A stretch of 64,000 nucleotides of DNA, from positions 46,401,442 through 46,465,441 of the forward strand of contig NC_052358.1 in the NCBI RefSeq assembly GCF_009727055.1. Direction: 5' to 3'. Source of the DNA: Benincasa hispida (Eukaryota; Streptophyta; Magnoliopsida; Cucurbitales; Cucurbitaceae). The position numbers and the translations under genes are program-made. Shown here one piece after another: positions 10,101 to 22,099 of the stretch (positions within the stretch are counted from its first letter, which is position 1; each line of letters starts with the position of its first letter). Below the pieces are notes generated by a model. That model saw only the letters and a list, made by a program, of their open reading frames with translations. It had not been told where the DNA came from and did no database searches.

Positions 10101-13100
10101 CTAAACCATGAAGCCCTAAAGTCTCTTGCTGCCTAAAACTCCGCCAGGAAAGCACAGCATTACATTTAATCCTTTGTGCAGGAAATGCTATGGGTTTTCC
10201 ACTTTTGGACCTCGCAAAGAGAGTGTTTTTTTCCTCTGAGTTTATCTCTCATTCGTGGTAGCCCTAAATTTTCACTACATATGTTACCATCTGTCCAGGA
10301 GAGAAGCAAGCCACCTTTCTTTGCTCCACCTTCCCGAGCAGGGAAGAGAACGAGAATAGGTCACGGATGGTGGTCGTGGTAGGTTCCTTCTCAAATTCTT
10401 TATCAGGTACAAGGTTTTGTATCATTACTACCCTATTCTCCAAGACCTGATTTCTCAATCCCCTGCAACCTTTGACATTCATCTTTTTTTGAGACTGCCA
10501 GACCATGAACTTTAGGCAATATGAACTTTGCAAGGTGATTGAAGCATCATTATCTCCCCAAAAACATATGCTGTTATGTTCTCCAAGCTTAAGAGTTGAG
10601 AAAATTTTGATTGAATTCTTTTGTTTTGCAATATTCCACTAATGAATTTGAAACTCCCAGCTTTCATCTCTTTAGTGTGAACCACATAAAGTCGTTCAAT
10701 CTGTACTTCCTTGCTATAATCTTGAACAAAAGTTCCATTGCTCCTTCAGGAATCTTGATAACCATGTTAGCAACAAGGCATCATTTCTCTTCTTTAAACT
10801 CCCATAGCCCAAATCCTGCTTTTCTGATGGAAGTGAAGCAATGCACCAATTCCCTATATTACTGAATTGGCAATTATTATGCCCCACAACAGGAAATTAA
10901 TAATTCTTCTTTCTATCGCATTGCAGCGTTCTTTCCAGCTTAAACATTGATCAAGAGTAGCTTAAAATGCTGGATATCATAGAAGGGGACAAGGCCAGGC
11001 CAGATGCCCCTAGGTAGTCAAATTCTTCCATTTTGCTAGCTTCCTCAAAATTCTTTCATACAGCAATTACAAAAATCAACAGCCTTCAGAACTCTTCATC
11101 TAGATTGACTCCCAAGACTGAAGACTTAGCAAGGCTTTGCTTGGTTACCAGAGCACTTTCATACACACACTGTCAATGATGGATGCATTCTCTCATTACC
11201 AATTTGAAAGCCTTCCAGCAGTCAAATCAAAGCTTCTTGGCCTAGCAGCCCGACTCAACACATTAGAAATAATCACAAACAGAGGCAGGGAAATGAGATT
11301 CCTTTGCTTCAGTATCCTAGTCCTTGAGGCTAAACTTTCCATTGAGTAGGAACAATTCATTTTTTAAATGCAACCTCGCATTCAACTCAGCCCAGCCCAC
11401 TCTTTCTAACTCAACCAGCACCAATTTCCAATATAATATATCACATACCTTTTCTTTGTCTCTATGGAATAGCCACCCTAACCTATTTATTTTCTTCCTT
11501 TACTTGTTGCTCCATTAGCTACAAAAATTGATTCGAATCAATTTCTTGTAATACAGGTTCTTCTCAACACCTTCTTTCTTCTCTTCTTTGAACAAAGACA
11601 TTGCCTCCTTTTTGTTGTCAAACTTATTAGTCTTCTCCTCCAGCTCCTCTTTCATTTCACATAAGCCTCCAGGCGTGTTTCTGCTCCAATATTGGTCTAG
11701 ATCCCCAAAACCTTAGCTTCTACACAAATTTGAACCTTAGTCTACCCCCTAGTCCATTCACCATCCAAAAACATACAAATATTTTTAAATTGAAAGGGAG
11801 CAGATTCCCACAATAAGGATCCAGATCCTAACATTAAGGGAAATGGTTTGATGGTAAGTCTAGTTACTGAAAAGGGTGTTGAACCATAGTTTCTCTTCTT
11901 CTTAGTTCAAGTCAACACTAAATAGGGGAGCGGATTCTCTTACCTGTGGAGGTTGGATCACTAGCACCTTCCTGGAGAAGAGCAGTAAAAAGTTTGGAGC
12001 CCCTTCCATTGAGGAGGTTCTGAGACCAACAATGGCTTTGCCGAGAAGATTGAAAAACACACTTGATCTGGATGATTCCACCACTGAGTTCATCAAAAAG
12101 GCTTGGGACATCATTAAAGAGGGTGTGTTTGGAAATTCATTTTTTCTTTTAGGTGGGTGTTACCAACGTCAACGTGAACAAGATCTCCATTTTCCTTATA
12201 AGTTATACCAGAGCAGCTTCACTCAATTGAGGTCAACGAACTTACACTGATCATTCTTCATCTAGCCCATACAAAATCATACATGCATAAACCCCATCCT
12301 CATTTTCAATGATATAATGTAGCATTTGAAGAGAGTGATAAAGATTAAGAAATACCAAATTACTTAACAAATCAATTCAAAACAAGAAAGCCATGACTCT
12401 GATTCAACAGTACAAAAATTATTAGAAACTAACCTTAAAGACTTTCTAATGCTCCGTCTTGGAGTATCATCCTCTTCTTTCGTGAAATACCACTGTGATA
12501 TGGTACCACTAATCACATAAACTTGTCCTTCCACCGTTACAGCAGCAGACCACAACATTGTAAGAATCGCCAATGCATAGTAAGCAGGTACCCACTTATC
12601 TTGCTTCCAAACACAAGTATACTCTCCACTTGATCCATGGGGATGGGGCAAAACTTTCCCATTCATCCTCGCAAACACCAAGAACAGAACAATTGGCGCA
12701 TAATAAATCAGTAGCCCCAGCGTCATACTCGGTATAGCCACAAATAGACCCAGATTCATCGACAATGCATCCGAAGCAACCCCAATTATTTGAATCGTGA
12801 GCTCAATTCGGTGCCAATTAACGATAAATATCCACACGATTACCCCAATCACCAAGAATATGAAGATGAGAACTAAAATCCTATACACCATCGGGAAGTC
12901 ATTACTGCAAGTGGGGTTAACCGTACAGGCAACAAACCAATAGACATTAATGAAGATAGGAACGACGATGAAGAAAGGAAGTAAAGCGTACACAATCTGT
13001 CTGGTGTAGTGTTTAAGCAAGAGAAGTAAAAGAAAGCAAATGGGTAAGCTCAGAATCAAAGTAGCAACAAGGGTCCAAATCAAGGATTTCAAAACAGATG

Positions 13101-13515
13101 AAGAAGAGGAGTAAAGAGAAACCCAATTGAGGTAAGAAGAAGAAGAAGAAGAAGAAAGCGAGTCCATAACACAATTGGAGGTTTTAAAGTCAAAGTGATA
13201 GAAGGAGAGATCAGGGTAATGGATGTTTCGATTGAAAGTGGCGAAAATCCCGAACCCAAAAGAGGAAACAACAAAGAGAACGAAAAGAACGAGGATGGGG
13301 ATATCCTTGAAAGGCCTATGGCCATAGTTGTAAGAGATCTGAAGGTACTGAGAAGGGTCGGATTCATGGGGATTGTTGTGAGGTGGGTCGTCAATGGAGG
13401 GATAAGGGAAAAGAGAAGCAGGAGGAGGAGGAGGGGAATTGGAGAGAAGGGGTTGAGAGGCGGATGAGGAGTCATAGAGGGAAGTGGGTTTGTTGGGTTC
13501 TTCAGAGGCAGCCAT
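7185..13515 (-). CDS. Choline transporter-like (CTL/SLC44, PNS1-like) membrane protein
   Basis: Exons (minus strand): 13515-12434, 7906-7561 and 7445-7185. They join in frame through AAG|GTTAGT..TTGCAG|GAATGC and GTG|GTAAGT..TTGCAG|GCTTGT to give 562 aa. The family comprises polytopic proteins linked to choline or other solute transport in plasma and endomembranes; the substrate of this one is inferred only. The N-terminus (1-70) is cytosol-like, Pro/Ser-rich, with a QPLL dileucine-type motif near residue 21. About ten hydrophobic segments follow (near 73-92, 142-167, 174-198, 211-232, 252-282, 308-328, 367-388, 420-432, 448-476 and 484-520). The VISGTISQWYF stretch (334-344) matches the family's conserved xAGxxxxWYF region, and the tail has DNVIETVYVCYAIDRDRGE. 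A Ser-rich run (120-140) sits in the first loop. The start is the first ATG of the long exon-1 frame and gives a family-like N-terminus. It is shorter than CHER1-type CTLs (about 700 aa). Confidence 0.88.
9240..9620 (-). pseudogene. LINE (non-LTR retrotransposon) ORF2 3' remnant
   Basis: On the minus strand, adjacent frames encode a zf-RVT-like stretch (KVNFFSWTLSARHE) and then LLWVGAVKAIISKIWLEHNQ followed by an RIxKRN-type run. This matches the C-terminal region of plant LINE ORF2 proteins (zf-RVT, then W..ERNxRxF). The two parts are out of frame. An A-rich run in this orientation lies just beyond (about 9236-9250), as expected for a LINE tail. The reverse transcriptase domain was not recognised upstream. 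Confidence 0.5.
9979..10495. repeat. Direct repeat pair of about 90 bp
   Basis: The segment at about 9979-10066 (GGTACAAGGTTTTGCCTCAG, then CCAAGACCTGATTTCT and CTCCTGCAAC) is repeated at about 10403-10494 with roughly 85% identity by eye. Spacing is about 425 bp. It could be the terminal parts of a small retroelement or a local duplication. Confidence 0.55.
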
Positions 13516-14061
13516 GGGAGGGGAGAGGAAAAGGGGAAGAGGGGAATTGGACTAGGGAAGAAGGAGAAGGGTGTGAGGTTGAAAGGGATTTGAGCACATG
13601 GTTTGATGAAGCTCTGGACTGGTTTACAGTGGAAGGTAAAGAAGAAGGTGAAAATGGAACGTGTAAAACGAGTTTTGGGTTCAGTGGCAATGGAGAAGCT
13701 CCATTGAAAGGAGAAAAGTGAAGATGGAGATAGGATCAAGAGTGTTGAGCAAAGCTGGTAGTGGATTAAGCTAATTGTTAGACACGTACCTCTCTGCATC
13801 ATCACTATGTTAATCCATATTCTAACTCATTACATTTTGTTGGTCTATGATTTTCCAGTATACCTCGAGTTTTCCGTCCCTACTTGAGTTTCTAATTAGT
13901 TTTTTTTCCCCCTTTTTTCTTTTAATGTAAAAACGTTATACTTTTTTAGTAAGTTTTGGATTTGATTTTAATTTACAACATATTTATAATTTTTTTTTTT
14001 TTTTTTTATAAAAATTGGTATAATAATAATGAAAATCTATCGATTAATTAATCGTAATAAA
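13516..14061. other. Upstream region of the CTL gene
   Basis: Contains the 5' UTR and promoter of the minus-strand CTL gene (the exact start is not visible), then AT-rich sequence with a T-run near 13990-14007. No confident TATA box was assigned. Confidence 0.35.
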
Positions 14062-14250
14062 TCAGATCACAGACGTAATTGAATTGCTTTTTATCACGTT
14101 TACTTAGAATTATGAATCTATCATATTTATTGTTATCATTACCATTATCGTTACTTCGACCCTAAATAGTAATAATAACGATAAAGATAATAATAAATGT
14201 GATATATTTGTACTTTCATACTGTAACAGTGTATTACCGGTAACAATAAC
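14062..14250. repeat. Short palindromic dispersed element, copy 1
   Basis: Contains TTTATCACGTTTACTTAGAA, then CCATTATCGTTAC and ATAATAACGATAAAG, so the two halves are partly self-complementary. A related copy at about 34830-35060 shares TTTATCACTTTTACTTAGAG and TTATCGTTACCGTTGC. Probably a MITE-like non-coding element. Confidence 0.45.
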
Positions 14251-14599
14251 ATAGTTTCAAAATGCAAATGGATTGATCATCCTTTGCTCGTCACTCAGTT
14301 TATGTGTATGTGTGTTTTTTTAATTCCAAATTGGGCAGCGGTCTGTAATTGTATGACTCTACTTGTTAATACAAGTACGGAATACAAGTAAACAATAACA
14401 AATGAAATTTATTGGGCCCATTTTTCAGATAATCGTTCAATGTTACTTTTCCCCTAATGTAAATCAAACTCAAGACTTATTAAAAGTGTAACATTTCGAT
14501 ACTCACGGACCAAATAGAAATTAGATCCAAAACTTAAGACAAAAAAAAGATTTTTTTTCTTATAACTTATTATTGATTGTTTTACAATATTAACGATTT

Positions 14600-14810
14600 T
14601 AGAAAAATTTTCACAGATAAAAAAAATTTCAAACTACTTACATAAATAGCAAAAAAAAAAAAAAAAACACTAATAAACTTCTATCAACATCTATTAATGA
14701 TAGACTTCTATCAATTTCTATCATGATAGACACTTCTATTAACCTCTGTCAAAGAAGATTAAAATTTAGCTATTTTGTCACTTATTTTTCTATTTTTGAA
14801 AATCTCCCAT
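14600..14810 (-). mobile_element. MITE-like TIR element, copy 2 (inverted)
   Basis: The same family as 2186-2415, in the opposite orientation: it ends GATTAAAATTTAGCTATTTT and carries TTCTATCAACATCTATTAAT and CTATCATGATAG cores. An A-run at about 14651-14666 interrupts the left arm. Confidence 0.6.
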
Positions 14811-15077
14811 CATTTTAACTACATTGTATTACAAGTTTAGTGTCTAAACACAAAGTTTATGTTTAGTTGCCTCATGAACTTTTTGAAGTAATTTTTAAGA
14901 ATGACTAATAGATTCCAAAACTTTCAATTTTATGTCTAATAAATCAATGACTAATTGTACTAAAAAAACCTCAATTAATTTGAAATTTTAAAAAATGAAT
15001 TGTTTTATTATATAATAATTTAACAAATATTAAATTAGCCAATGACTTATTGGATACAAAATAAAATTAAAAACAAA

Positions 15078-16764
15078 TCTAATTGGTCTGTAGTAGTTGG
15101 ACAGGGCTGGATACCTTATCCTGGTGACAACACGAATACGGTCTGCTTTGTAGGTATTACAATTGTTGTAAAGTGCTACAAAAGATCTGAGTTTGATCGC
15201 TCATGTGGATACATGTGAGCGGGGGTATTCTATACGAAAGAGTTTATATAAGACTGGACTACAAAATGACTAGTCTCATTATATAATGTCGTTCATAATT
15301 AAGACTTACATTTCACCAAGATGACCATAGGTGACATGACCTGAATCTTGAATGAGTTATGAACTCCTACCTATGAAGGCGGTCCTTTGATTTGTATGGG
15401 TGAGAATGGCCAGATCGTCGACTCAATAAGCCTACCATTTTGAGGATTCGTCTGATTGGGGAACTGGGAACATAGCTACATAAGATGGAATTCACTTCTT
15501 TCACAATGTTAGGAAAAGTAGATAAATTGCTCCCTTAAAGGCTGATTCCGGGGCTTGAACAATATGATACCACACCCTCTCTTGGTTAAAGAGGAGTTTG
15601 GTCATAGTTGGACTATGACTTATTGTTGATTAGAGAGATCAATGGTACTTATGTAACTACTGAGGCAAAATGGTAATTTTGGTCTAGATATACTTACGAG
15701 CAATTTGTGAAGGGTCATCGCACTGTTGACTAGTTATATTCAATGGACACATAAATATATTTATAGTGTAAAGAGTGCAGCTGTCGGTCTTTAGTGGAGT
15801 ATCCACAGTTAATGGATGTTGAATAATTTAATTAAAGGGGTTTAATTAATTACTCAGTTACCATTGGAGCTTTAAGCTACAGGTCCATGAAGTCCCATCT
15901 GTAGCTCAACAAGGATTTAATGAGAATCAATTTTGGATTAGTTTGAATTGTTCAAATTAAGTGAAGGAATTCATTATATGTGATATAATTAATTTAATTG
16001 AATTATATATGATATAATTAATATAATGTATTTGATACATTATAATATAAAGTTTATTTGAGAGGAAATAAATATTTGAATATGATTCAAATATTAATTA
16101 TATGAATTGGATTCATATAATTGAATTTAATATAAATGAAATTTATATTAAATACCATTGATGAGAAAATTTAAACTATAGGTTATATTGTATATGATAC
16201 AATGTTAAACCATAGGTTATATATATATATATATTAAAATTTATTATTTATTTATTTTAATTTTTTTGAAATTTAGGGAGGGAAATAACTACCCTCCCCT
16301 AATCTCTCCCAACTCACTTGTGTGAGTGTGGTGGTTATGGGATTTGTTTCTTCTTCACAAGTTTTTTTGGAAGAAAAACAATGTGCTCTCCGTAAAAAGA
16401 AAAAACATAGAAAAACTCCCAAAAACCATTTTTTTCTCTCAATTCCTCTCAATCTCCCTTTTTTCCAAAACTCCAAGAGTCCACACAACTCCTTAGGTTC
16501 TCATCGTAGAGAATATAGAGGAAATTTTCGCGGTGGCAGCCATTAAGAGATTGATTGTGTTTAGTTTGCGATCAGATCATCATGAAGATTTGTGATCTTC
16601 AAAGGTATGGATTTATTTTTCCTTCTTTCCTATTCAACGCATGTTGTAAATTTGTGAATGAATGCATAATTTTTCTGTATGAATCCTGTAAAATTTGTAT
16701 TCTGTTGAACAATTGAGAATTGGGTTGATCCTCGTTTACGCTACGGAACTTAATAGTTCCTTTA
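15078..16764 (+). mobile_element. 5' LTR of Copia element A (5'-truncated)
   Basis: Collinear with the 3' LTR copy split between 30680-31448 and 33588-34748. Shared landmarks are GGTCTGTAGTAG, TATCCTGGTGAC, GATGACCATAGGTGA and the terminal CTACGGAACTTAATAG. About 200 bp of the LTR start present at 30680 are missing here. The following primer binding site marks its right end. Confidence 0.8.
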
Positions 16765-16766
16765 AT

Positions 16767-16778
16767 TGATATCAGAGC
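16767..16778 (+). promoter_or_regulatory. Primer binding site (initiator tRNA-Met type)
   Basis: TGATATCAGAGC follows the LTR end closely and differs at one base from TGGTATCAGAGC, the usual Met-initiator primer site of plant Copia elements. Confidence 0.75.
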
Positions 16779-19021
16779 GGAGGTTTTTTGTCCCAATTTT
16801 TCAAATTTTCCAGATTGATTTTACAGAATTGGTGGACTTTTTCATTCTGTATGTTAATGAATGTATGGAATGAATGTTTATAATTTTGGATGTTTACGAG
16901 AATAGCTTTTAATCTTGCTTTTAATTTTTACAAATTTGATTTGTAACGCTCTTTGTTTTTAGGCAATATTTGTTATGGAGTCTGTAATGTAGTTGTCTTG
17001 AGTCGTTCATGCTGTTCTTGACGAATTTGTGGAGAAAACAAGGCCAAATTCAGAGCAATTTTGATTGAAATCGCAATTGTACAGTGGCTTTTGTATAGTA
17101 GTGTTGCAATGCTACGAAAGATCGTGATCTTTCTGCAACATTGCAACACTAGGTCGAAGCATTGCAACGTTCCAAGACGAAAGAACAAATTGGTTCGCAT
17201 GTGGTTCGATTCGTGGCTCGACTGGTTCGTGTCTGATTCGCTTGGTTCGAGCGATTCGTGGTCGGTTCACGTGCTGGGCGGTCCAGTTCGTTGGTTCACT
17301 TTTTTTTAATCGGTTGACCATTAATTATGTAATAGGTAGCTATTTTAATTAATTACATTAATATAATTGTTATATTAATTTAATTAATAGTTTAGGATTT
17401 CAATCCCGGTCCAATAATTGTTTTAAATTATGCAATGATGTATGATTTATTTTATATATTAATATATGTCATAATGCATGTCATATAGTAAAATTCCACC
17501 ATAGGTTATGCATTATTCATGCATAATTTATATTATAAATGTTATAATATATAGTTGCATGATTTAATTATAGCATGCTCATGTATCATATAATATAAAT
17601 GTTATAATATATGGTTGCATGCATTAATAACATAACCATGCATCATTTATATTCTAGGTATTATAATATATAGTTTGAATGTATGGATGGATGTATGTTA
17701 TTGATTATTTCATTGCTTTATTATACAAGTGTTATATAATTTTAGTAATGAAATGGAATTGTATGATGTATGACACTACTTTAGGTAATTGTATAATCGT
17801 TATAATTTTACTAAGTACGTCATAATATGCAATGAATAGTTTAAATTTATTTCATTTATTTTATAAAAGTTATAATTAAATGTAGAAATTAAAATAAAAA
17901 ATTCAGAATTGCATGCAAACCTTAGGTTAAAATCATTTTTTAAAATAGTTTAAAATTTTGATTCATATAGACCTAGGATCACTTTCTAATAAGATTAGAA
18001 ATTAAATTTAATCTTCTAATCAGTTTAATAGGATTAAATTAGTACTTAATTAAAAGATTAAATTTGTAGTAAATGTATCTATAAGAGACCTTTTGTCTAA
18101 TGCTAGTTATGTCTAGACTGGGGTATTTAAGTTGAAGAAAACATAACACTCCTACTTGGGAACTTACCTGGAAAGGTAAATTAAATAGATTTACTAAAAG
18201 CATGCAATGGTTGATTGAGGTTTATTAAAGTGTTTAATAAACATTAATCAAAGTTATTTAACCATCCAAAGTAAGTGTTACTTTTGGACAAATTTAAACA
18301 ATCATTTAGTTAAAATCAGTAGCTGAATTTTCCTAAGTTAAATAACCCTAGATAAAACACTCAGTGGGAAGAAAATGGGGTATATGATACTTCATTTTAC
18401 CTTTGCACGTTTCTCCCAAAAAGTTCACACCGTGAGATCTATACTCGGCCTCCAGGCACCCTTACTTGTGTCCCCCTACGAAAGGTGTTTGTATAGGTCA
18501 ATATCAAAGTTTATAGTAAGTGGGAGCGGGACGTGTGTCAACACATCTCACGGTCTCTCTCATTAGTTTATAGTAAAGTTTCATGCTCGGTCTTGAGGCA
18601 TCATTGCTTACGTCCCCCTATGGATGACATTTGCATGATTCTTTCTTTAAACTCTAGAAGGATAGGGTTGCTTTAATTTTTAACCCAATCGATTTTTTCC
18701 TACGATTGGCTCATTGTAGAGGAACTCTAGAATCTAAAATGATGGGTTACACTTACAAGAAAATGTTAAATAAGCTTAACAATTTATGGACCAAATAATG
18801 GTGATTGATAATTATAGTAACAAGGAGTTATTCTGTCTATTGGTTGAGATAGTCTCATTTCATTGAAGGGGAACTTGATCACCCTACGATGGCTTTTGTC
18901 CTAACTCACTGAAACATCATTGCAAAATAGATGTTACTTAGGGTGCATTAGATTATTCTGTTAAACTTGATTGGTTTTTGCAAATGGGTTAATACATAGA
19001 GTACTAATATAAATAAATTAT
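16779..19021 (+). other. Untranslated leader of Copia element A
   Basis: About 2.2 kb between the primer binding site and the first gag-like codon, with no long open frame. It includes a diverged direct repeat (about 18435-18490 versus 18580-18640) sharing CTCGG..., CCAGGCACC/GAGGCATC and GTCCCCCTA. A leader this long is unusual for a Copia element; part may be inserted sequence. Confidence 0.5.
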
Positions 19022-21257
19022 ATGGTTTCAGCAAATTACATTATGACTTCCATGATACTAAACTTACTTTCTGCTGAAAAACTTACCAGTGAAAATTATA
19101 CTACGTGGGAAAACACAATCAATACAATTTTAATCATTAACGACCTTAGATTTGTCATTATGGAGGATTGTCCTCCTGTACCAACTCAAAAGCCACTCGA
19201 AACGTTTGAGAGGCATATGAGCGTTGGGTACGAGCAAATGAGAAGACCCGAGCATATATCTTGGTTAGCCTTTATAAAGTCTTAACCAAGAAGCATGAGC
19301 CCATGATCACTGCTTGTGAGATCATAGAGTCCTTGCAGGGGATGTTCGGACAACCGTCCGCACAACTCAAGTATGACGCTCTAAAACACACCTTCAATGC
19401 TCGTATGCAAGGAGGGGTATTTGTTAGAGAACACGTTTTCAACATGATGGTCCATTTCAACATGGTAGAGATGAATGGGTCTGTCATCATAAGGCCAGTC
19501 AGGTTAGCTTCATCTTGGAATATTTGCCTGAAAGTTTCCTACAGTTCCGTAGAAATGTTGTTATGAATAGGATTAACTACAACTTGACCACTTTGTTCAA
19601 TAAGCTACAAAATTTCCAGTCTTTAATGAAAAGTAAGGAACAAAAGGGAGAGACAAATGTTGCCTCGTCCTTTAAGAATTTCTATGGAGGATCGTCCTCT
19701 GGAACTAAGTTTGTGCCTTCTTCTTCCGACACCAAAAAGTTGAAGAAGAAGAAAGGTGGAAAGGGGAAAGCTAACGCACCAATTACTGCCCAGAAGGGCA
19801 AGAAAGCCAAGGCTGCAAAGGGAATATGTTTCCATTGCAACCGTGGGGGACATTGGAGACTTGTTTAGTGGAGAATGATGATTCAGTTTGGATAATAGAT
19901 TCAGACGCCACTAACCATATTTGTTTTTCATTTCAAAGAATTAGTTCCTAGCGGCAACTGAAGGTTGGGAAGATGATGATGTGTGTTGGAACTAGGCACG
20001 TCATCTCAGCTATGACAGTGGGAGGGCTTTGACTCTGCTTACAAAAATCTTATATTTTATTAGATAATATATATGTGGTTTCAGGCTTGAAAAAGAACCT
20101 GATTTTTGTAAAATGTCTTCTTGAACAACATTACTCTCTAAATTTTCAAGTAAGTAAAGTGTTTATTTACAAGAATTAATTACTAATTTGTTATGCTAAT
20201 ATTTAAGATAATTTATATGTGTTAAGACCATTAGCAACTAAAGCCCTCCTAAATAGTGAACTGTTTAAAATTGTGGTAACTCAAAATAAAAGACTTAAAA
20301 TTTCTCCTATAGAAAATACCCGTCTTTGGCACCTAAGGCTAGGATACATCAATCTCAATAGGGTTGAAAGATTGATTAAAAATGGATTTCTAAGTGAGTT
20401 AGAAGAAAATTCTTTACCTATGTGTGAGTCATGCCTTGAAGGCAAAATGATTAAAAGATCTTTTGCTGGAAAAAGTCATAAGGCCAAAGAACCCGTAGAG
20501 CTTGTATATTCAAACCTCTGTGGTTCGATGAATGTTAGAGCAAGAAGAAGGTTTGAATATTTTATCATTTTTACTGATGATTATTCAAGATATGGGTATG
20601 TTTATTTAATGTAACATAAATTAGGATCTTTTGAAATGTTCAAAAAGTTTAATGTTGAAGTTGAAAATACATTAACTAAAGCAATTAAGGCATTTCGATC
20701 TGATTGAGGTGGAGAATTTTTGGATCTCACATTCCATAACTATTTGATAGAACATGGAATTGTATCCCAACTCTCAGCACCTAGTACACCTCAGCAAAAT
20801 GGTGTATAAGAAAGGAGAAATTGAACCCTGTTGAACATGGTTCGGTCTATGATGAGTTATGCTTCTCTACTAGACTCGTTTTGAGGTTATGCAATATAGA
20901 CTGCAACTTATATTTCAAACTGTGTTCCATCCAAGAGTGTTACAACAACACCTTTGGGATTATGGAATGGTCGTAAAGCTAGTTTACGCCATTTCAGGAT
21001 ATGGGGTTACCTAGCATATGTGCTTGAGGCAAATCCTAAGAAAATGGAACCTCGTTCAAAATTATGCCTATTTGTAGGTTACCCTAAAGGAACGAAAGGT
21101 GGTTACTTTTTGCTTCTAAAGAAAATTAAGTGTTTGTGTCAACAAATGTCACATTTTTAGAAGAAGACCACATAATGAAGCATAAACTCCACACGATGTT
21201 GAGTGAACTTTCCAACGAAACTACTGAACCTTTAACAAGAGTTGTTGAAGAACCCAA
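19022..21257 (+). pseudogene. Copia element A gag-protease-integrase remnant
   Basis: The order is gag, protease, integrase, as in Ty1/copia. Gag (19022-19868) starts with a UBN2-type SAEKLTSENYTTWENTIN region but is broken by frameshifts near 19270 and 19520. Its zinc knuckle (CFHCNRGGHW) is cut before the last Cys by a stop. The protease motif at about 19890 reads DSDATNH instead of DSGATNH. The pre-integrase LWHLRLGYINLNRVERLI and integrase start (20219-20614) are well preserved, then stops appear in SD-stop-GGEF, QQNGV-stop and later. It ends abruptly at 21257, where an LTR B fragment begins. Reverse transcriptase and RNase H are absent, so it cannot be autonomous. Confidence 0.88.
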
Positions 21258-22099
21258 TGAAGAAACTCTTATTCAAGAGTACCTATGAGCAAAAGCAGAT
21301 CTTTCCAATTTATTGTGACAGAATTTCCACATATACATTCAAACATGCAGATATGCATTCACAATGCTAAATTACTGGCATCCTTAAAGGATCAATAAAT
21401 AAGAGACCGAGAGATCATACCAGTTGAAGACTTTTCTTCACGGCAAGCTATCGTTTAGCAACTCCTAATCATCTACCTCGAACAGTCTCCATGCGAACAG
21501 AAGGAAATGAGGATGACACCACCACTCGGAGCCCTCAGTATTCTTGGAGTGAGAATTCAAAGGGTGGGCTTTGTTCGGATTTGGTAGAGGAAAGGAGGAA
21601 GGGAGATCGTATACAATGATCAAGTAAGTGGGAGAAAGACCCGTCTATCGTATAGACAAAATGCTTGATCGTTTAGGTGAAGTATATGATCATGTAGGAA
21701 AAGGTAAGCGATCGTCTATACGATCGTTTAGAAAAACTCGGGCGCTAAACGATCGTTTAGTAAAAGGTAAGCAATCGTTTAGTAAATAGCACATGCGAGT
21801 GTAAGCGTTAAGCGATCGTTTGGCATTATCATATAGGCCCTGATTTTTGCTAAACGATGACGCACTTCAACACTATATGTCATCTAATGCTTAACACACC
21901 GTGAGCTATTTAAGCATCTCAAAGTGATTCTTCATCTTACTCATCCGTTATGAAAATAGAAGAGACGCCGGGCAATTATCCCATAATTGTCCAATTAATT
22001 GATAATAAATATAATCACATTATATTCATAACCTATGGTTTAATATCATATATTAACCATAGTATTTTTCCTCCACTAGATATAAATCATATTTATATC
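21258..22099 (-). mobile_element. LTR B fragment (minus orientation)
   Basis: Begins TGAAGAAACTCTTATTCAAG, matching the end of LTR B at 48688 (TGAAGGAACTCTTAAACAAG). It carries the CGATCGTTTAG cluster (21610-21835) and then the ATATAATCAC...ATAAATCATATTTATATC block. It stops at about 22099, where a plus-oriented LTR B begins, leaving a head-to-head joint. Confidence 0.75.
21600..21835. repeat. CGATCGTTTAG palindrome cluster in LTR B
   Basis: About nine variants of CGATCGTTTAG/ATCGTATAG spaced irregularly by about 20-35 bp. The best is the perfect 16-bp palindrome CTAAACGATCGTTTAG near 21747. Equivalent clusters lie at 26190-26430, 28230-28470, 30120-30360, 31860-32095 and 49075-49290. Confidence 0.85.

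Larger units (their letters stand above)
7907..12433 (-). other. Large first intron of the CTL gene
   Basis: A 4.5 kb intron with a GT donor (12433-12432) and AG acceptor (7908-7907) on the minus strand. It contains a LINE remnant near 9260-9600, a pair of about 90-bp direct repeats near 9979 and 10403, and otherwise degenerate sequence. None of its short open frames looks like an exon of the host gene. Confidence 0.75.

Noticed and set aside
10264..10533. Minus-strand frame with an LRNQVLENRVV stretch
   Set aside because: It vaguely recalls retroelement gag/pol linker sequences but is too short and diverged to assign.
11902..12250. Overlapping frames on both strands in the CTL intron
   Set aside because: No recognisable domain. 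Possible LINE remnant, but I could not identify ORF1 or RT motifs.
13089..13805. 238-aa minus-strand frame overlapping the CTL start
   Set aside because: It is a shifted frame of CTL exon 1 and upstream sequence, Ser/Pro/Leu-rich with no domain. The CTL frame has clear family similarity and splice joins.
16322..16546. Small basic protein conserved in two LTR A copies (also 34236-34542)
   Set aside because: Similarity follows from LTR homology. Frames differ in length and start, and the region is LTR transcript sequence rather than a gene.
21600..21835. CRISPR-like array of short repeats
   Set aside because: Repeats are short palindromic variants with irregular spacing in a plant LTR. There is no constant repeat/unique spacer pattern and no cas genes.
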